64,000 nucleotides of DNA. It comes from Triatoma infestans (lineage: Eukaryota; Arthropoda; Insecta; Hemiptera; Reduviidae). The stretch lies in NCBI GenBank assembly GCA_011037195.1, contig JAAEAF010000108.1:85000-148999 (forward strand). The letters run 5' to 3'. The notes under the pieces were generated by a model. That model saw nothing but the letters and a program-made list of their open reading frames with translations, searched no databases and was not told the origin of the DNA. Below, in pieces: positions 59,480 to 64,000 of this stretch (positions are counted from its first letter, which is position 1; each line of letters begins with the position of its first letter). The position numbers and the translations under genes were made by a program.

Positions 59480-61009
59480 ATTGTTCACTCCTATAAGTAA
59501 AGATCGAGAATCTAGATCAAATTACAATACATTTTCAATAATTAATTTTTATATCATGAATAAAACAAATATCAAGATTATTGATCTTGTTTACTGTTGC
59601 GTATTATTGACGCCAATGTTTTTCATAAAGAATTCTTCATAAAACAAACAAAATGTTGGTTGGCTTGGGCCAAAGAAAAAACCTTTATAATTTTCAAAGT
59701 ATTTTTTTTTTGCCCCAACCAAACATTTTGCTTGCTTATTAACAATGGCCAAACGTAACATTGTTTAAACAGAATTCTTTATATTTTTATTAGTTCTTTG
59801 AATTAACCACTTAACTTATTATGTCTCAGAACACATAATTCTACATATGCATAATGAACTTTTCATAATTCCTTTTTCATTAAAATGCTTGGATAACTAA
59901 AAAGTACCTTCAGATAAAACAAATTATACCCGCAGGTGGAAGTGGGCTAGCTTTATTTCTTCATGAATCTGGTGTCCCTGCGGGTAGCCTAGGCTAATAA
60001 CTTCTATACTGACCCTATCTCGGGCTACAGGCGATTTATATTTGCAATTGCTAGGATATAGCCACAGCAATCTCTAATTCACAAGCAAACGCATTCTCTC
60101 AAGACTCTTACATTTTCTGCACTTTGCAAACTACATTCTCACTCACAAACCTTACGCTTTCAGGCGTACTTTTTACATACAAATACTGACTTTTGCGAGC
60201 ACAATAATTGTTTTAGATTGCTGGAGTTTATGCTATAGTAGCTATAGACACTCCCTCTACAGATCTGGCATCTAAGGCATATTGTAACTTTCACTTTACT
60301 TGTAGAGGCTGATTTAAAATAAAATAATATTCTGAAAATACTGACCTTTTAAATAACAACTTTTATATTTTAAAAAAATTATTTCAAAAATCCAAATTCA
60401 GTCACATTCTAATTTTCGGTTCCACTTTTAGAAACACTAGGTAATTTTTGATTAATTATAAACCTATTAATAATAAACTTGTAGCAATAATTTCTAAATA
60501 TAGCACAAAATAAAAATTCTTAAATTGACCGCCCTTCTAAATGACTAAGAATTCTAAAAAACCAATTGGTACTCAACATCCAGATCAACCATTATCAGAA
60601 CCTTCCTGTTGGCCGAATGAATAATGAATCACTGGCCGAAACAAACACTCCCTACAGAGATTTACATGTGACGGTATTCGATCTGTCTCAAGTCGATATT
60701 ACCTTCGTAAACACAATGTCAAAGTTATCTATGGGAATATACTTATATTTTTTATATTTATATTTCAGTTGCAGAAACTAAATTTTTTACATGATGAGTT
60801 ATAAAATACTGAATGCACCTTCCCCATGTACCTAACTTTATTTACCGCCAATTACAAGAGTGGAAGGTTATTATGTTTACTAATATTTGAAAATAAGGGA
60901 TCTCGAAAAAAAGAGTTGAATAATTAAAACTATAAAAGTGAAAATTTTGCTTTGATTTTATGTTATCTCTAACGATCCGCGATTCCATCTATTGCATTTT
61001 GCAAGTAAT
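59480..61009. promoter_or_regulatory. Divergent region between ARPC3 and MMS22L-like genes
   Basis: Holds the ARPC3 5' UTR intron and both promoters. An imperfect inverted pair 'aaaatgttggttgg' / 'ccaaccaaacatttt' spans about 59650-59730. A second GC-richer patch, about 59930-60290, is unassigned. No TATA or DRE motif was recognised. ORFs here have no domain. Confidence 0.4.
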
Positions 61010-63233
61010 ATGGATGAATCTGTTTTTACTTTTAATAAAATCAATGAGGAGTTTCAAGGTATGTATTTTTATATTACATTAAATAAATTATGATAATTTC
61101 AGATTATTCTATGAATGAAATAATCTTCGCAATGTTTATTTTTGCCAGCTTTACAATTAATTTGTTTTTGTATTTAAGTAGCAAGGAGAATAATTAGTGA
61201 TTGCTTTTGAAAATAAATAACTATGTTATGTTTGAAATTAATGTGTAATTACAAAACTCTTGTTCCAACCAACATAAAAAGAATTTCAGCATTAAAATTC
61301 ATATAAAATAAATAATTGAGTATTAAATCTTTTTTACATCACGTAATACATTTATAGAGAGTCTTTTTTTTCTTCTTTGGCGCGGCTTGATAAAGGACCC
61401 GGGCCTCGTCCACAAGCTTCTGCCAGGCGTTCCTGTCTCTGGCCTTTATTCTCCACCATATAATATCCATTGGGATAAATTGTCTTGGAGATAGTGCAGC
61501 TAACGCAGGCAAGGTCTTTCTTTCCGCCGAGCTTCACCGCGCCGACAATAGAAAAGCCTCTTGGGCAGTTTATCTTCCTCGATTTTCTCTACATGACCTA
61601 ACCAACGAAGACGACTTATCTTTATAAAAGTCATGATATCTTCTTACCTGCACGACTGGTATAATTCTAATTGTTTTCTGACACGTTTTGTCCGTTTCCA
61701 AGATGTGGGCCAGATACCTTTCTCAGGGCCTCCTCTCCCAAAGCCGAAGCAACCTTTTGCTCTCTTTAGACGTATCCATGTCTCATTAGCATACGTTACA
61801 ACTGGATTTGTTATAGTTTTGTATATTATGACCTTGGGCAAATAAAGATCATGGCCAGCATCTATTCATGCTTTAATTTCGGCGTCAGTTGTAAGTCTAT
61901 GATAATTACAGAGTCTGTGATAAGTAAAGACAAAATTTCTTTGCAAGTAGTTCTATTATCTTGAGGTGAGGATTTTGTTAGGCTAATAATGACATTAGTA
62001 CACCTCCTATGTCTAGCTTTTCTCTTGAAAAGTTTGTGCATAGTTCTAATAAGTTTATTTATTATTGAATAATAATGACCTCTTTCAGTTGTCTTACCCT
62101 CATTTTTTAATAAGAAAGCACGTCCTTCTTCACCGTCTCCCAGATGAGTTTGATATTCGAAATTTTCAAGAATATATCATGTTAACCATTTTCTTAAAAT
62201 GCTTGATTTTGCTGTTACTGTCGTCGTTATCCTTATTTTTACTTCCAGATTTCACCAATGATTATTGATCCTTTATTATTATTATTTTCAGAATAAGAAG
62301 GCATAAAGATGGAAGGATTGTCTTTCTGATCGAATGTTTTTAATGTCCCGTTAAATAACAGTCTTACTTATGTTTCAGAAAGCAACGAATTCAAAAATTG
62401 TATACTTTTCAACTGTAGGGGTGAAGTGAATGTAAAACAAATACACTTTCCCAATGATAGCTATGTAAAATGTTATGAAGGATCGCAGATTCTTGATATT
62501 ACCCTAAAATCTTTATCATCGATAAATAAATGTTGCGACATTTATTTATTCGGAAAACGATGGGATTGCGGCTCGCTTTTATACAAACATTTAGATATTC
62601 TCTTTAAAATGGCAAGGTTTGTAGAATTAAAGGTTTATTCAATTTTTTATTGGTATTTCTGAAGAAAGATACTGATTTATATATTACATTTCTAGCCAAG
62701 AACTGATGCAAATAGAAGAAGGTGCGAAATTATATAATTCTTTAGGAACAAATGCTGAAAGAATATCAAACACATCAATAAATTATAAAAAATCGAGGCG
62801 TTATTGCGTTGAACTTTATTTGTTTGTTCAAAATTACATTAAGAGGTCAGTTATCATTTTTTAAGCGAATGATTCGGAAAGTAATCTTTTTTAAGAGAAT
62901 TAAATCTCTTTTTCAAAATAAAAAACCTACTGTTTTCTTTTATAACTATATTGTTTGAGGTAACTTATTTTCCAACTAGAGTCTAACTTTCATTGACTGA
63001 TTTCTCTTAATACTTATTTACTAAGTATAAATCGAGTGATTTTGGCAACAATAGGTTAAAAATTTATAATGTACTTTTCTAGTTTATGCAGTTCATCAGA
63101 TTTCGCATGGATGTTACAACATATGTTTCCTCTGATAATTAAAAAAATGAGCACTTTGCAACGCCAATTAAAACGCTTGACTGACTTGCCCGACTATGTC
63201 TATCTCCATGGGTGTAATTCATCTGGAAATAAG
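61010..63233 (+). CDS. MMS22L: MMS22L-like DNA-repair protein, N-terminal part (4 exons)
   Basis: MMS22L with TONSL acts in the nucleus in recombination-dependent repair of stalled forks (family knowledge). Exons: 61010-61058, 62379-62616, 62696-62845, 63083-63233, joining in phase to 196 residues. The identification rests on order and spacing of weak matches to the vertebrate N-terminus: ILFNCRGE with FPNDSYVKC, then IYLFGKRWDCGSLLYKHLDILFKMA (compare LEIFGIQW ... ELFHLFRQ), SRRYCVELYLFVQNYIKRL (compare the 'QQCVLFLHYVKVFIFRYL' segment), and FPLIIKKMSTLQRQLKRLTDLP (compare LPSVLIDELHGLL...HLSELP). The last donor could be GTGAAA at 63234 or GTGTAA some bases earlier. No later exon was found before the edge, so most of the protein is outside. 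An unrelated gene is possible. Confidence 0.6.
61360..61850 (-). mobile_element. Non-LTR retrotransposon RT C-terminal relic
   Basis: On the minus strand: VIIYKTITNPVVTYANETW (compare 'LYKTLIRPVLTYGSETW'), then DIMTFIKISRLRWLGHVEKIEEDKLPKRLFYCRRGEARRKERP. This is the tail common to RTE/craft-like reverse transcriptases. Frameshifts and a deletion are present. In intron 1 of the MMS22L-like gene, antisense to it. Confidence 0.8.
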
Positions 63234-63784
63234 GTGAAAAGTCAAAATGAGTCTTAGATATTTCCTTTAACTAGCAGGTGTTGAAATAAGTATTAGTATT
63301 TTGATTCAGAGGCTAGTTAAACTAATTATTAGTCTCCAGTTTTTATATTTCCTGTTAATTATGAGTTAAACAAAGGTCCAACGTGGCTAAATGTTGTTGT
63401 TATGGCCTTCATCAGTTTCACCTTAAAGTATTTGATTATCTCTATAATAATATAATGCAGTAGTTCCAATTAAATCTCTTTTTACGGTTTCTTAAGTGAT
63501 TCGAAAATGGAAAAAGTCGAACCATTTAAGAAAATATGAAAATTGGAGACTAAAAACAGGTTCATTTCAACGCTGAACTGTTATTATATATTAAACATTC
63601 AATTGAAAAATTAGTTTACAAAAAAGCTTCATAAAAAATGATCATTAGGTAATTAGAAAAATAAGTTCAAATTTTGTTAAGTCGATACGTGGTGCAATAA
63701 AACCATTTTTAGAGAGCCAAACAAGAATTTTATCTAGCATTTTTTTCATTGTCTAATTATTATCCATAAACCCACAAAAAAAAA

Positions 63785-64000
63785 AAAAGTCTGATGTGAA
63801 ACCGACTTTAAGCTTCAAATTGTACTCAGTTTTCTAACATAAATATAGGACAGGTGGGCAGTTAGTAGAAGTGATTACATCGTATTTCAGAAGAGAGCGC
63901 CTAAAACATTGAACTAACATCATATAACATTTGAAATTTAACGTCACATTTTCTCAGAACTGCCTAAAATAATTTTTTTGGAAAATATGTTTCATATAAA
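63785..64000 (-). repeat. TAAGAGAAAGT-family copy running off the right edge
   Basis: Starts 'aaaagtctgatgtgaaac' and continues 'ataaatataggacaggtggg', 'agagcgcctaaaacattg', 'gaaatttaacgtcac', matching 50617-50880 with a damaged terminus ('ccgactttaag' for the TTTCTCTTAC part). Confidence 0.65.

Noticed and set aside
1..64000. CRISPR arrays, operons, prophage or plasmid features
   Set aside because: The window is clearly eukaryotic: spliced genes, poly(A) signals, insect gene families; no regularly spaced repeat array was seen.

Overview
This is an AT-rich nuclear segment of an insect genome. Genes have spliced introns with GT-AG borders, introns and spacers are packed with decayed transposons, and one gene is a classic six-cysteine odorant-binding protein, a family of hexapods. 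I cannot place the order. No CRISPR, plasmid, prokaryotic or stand-alone tRNA/rRNA feature was seen.

Gene order, left to right: (1) BMS1, a ribosome-biogenesis GTPase, minus strand, first five coding exons only (2199-5896), the rest lying off the left edge. (2) An intronless coiled-coil gene resembling SSX2IP/ADIP, plus strand (6502-7284), sharing a 605-bp divergent promoter with BMS1 that holds a perfect DRE site. (3) An IKK-alpha/beta type kinase, plus strand, 14 exons rebuilt across 8748-23146 (672 aa), with odd residues in the catalytic and activation loops. (4) A SAM-domain sphingomyelin-synthase-related protein (SMSr/SAMD8), plus strand, six exons (27043-34509, 464 aa). (5) A broken piggyBac element (39986-41880). 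(6) A classic OBP gene, plus strand, six small exons (53206-58711, 163 aa). (7) ARPC3, minus strand, one exon (58949-59479). (8) The 5' part of a gene resembling MMS22L, plus strand (61010-63233), running off the right edge. The exon models were built by hand from ORFs, splice sites, phase and remembered family sequence; no alignment was run.

Repeats make up much of the rest. The most abundant is an apparently non-autonomous family of about 0.7-1 kb, called here the TAAGAGAAAGT family. It has hairpins at both ends and at least a dozen copies; the window begins and ends inside copies, and one copy is nested inside another. Other residents are two tRNA-derived SINEs, a hAT-like MITE, a deletion-derivative mariner with intact inverted repeats, two Tc1/mariner-type relics, three non-LTR retrotransposon relics (21.8, 51.9 and 61.4 kb), and a solo LTR with a 4-bp target duplication.

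The most interesting hidden signal is a recurring hammerhead-ribozyme-like core (CTGANGA, hairpin, GAAAC) in three different small repeat families. In one family stem I also pairs. A copy at 58.4 kb has a 16-bp target duplication and an inverted copy of itself, and its homology starts at the predicted ribozyme cleavage site. That is what a Penelope-like retroelement with a ribozyme-bearing terminal repeat would leave behind.
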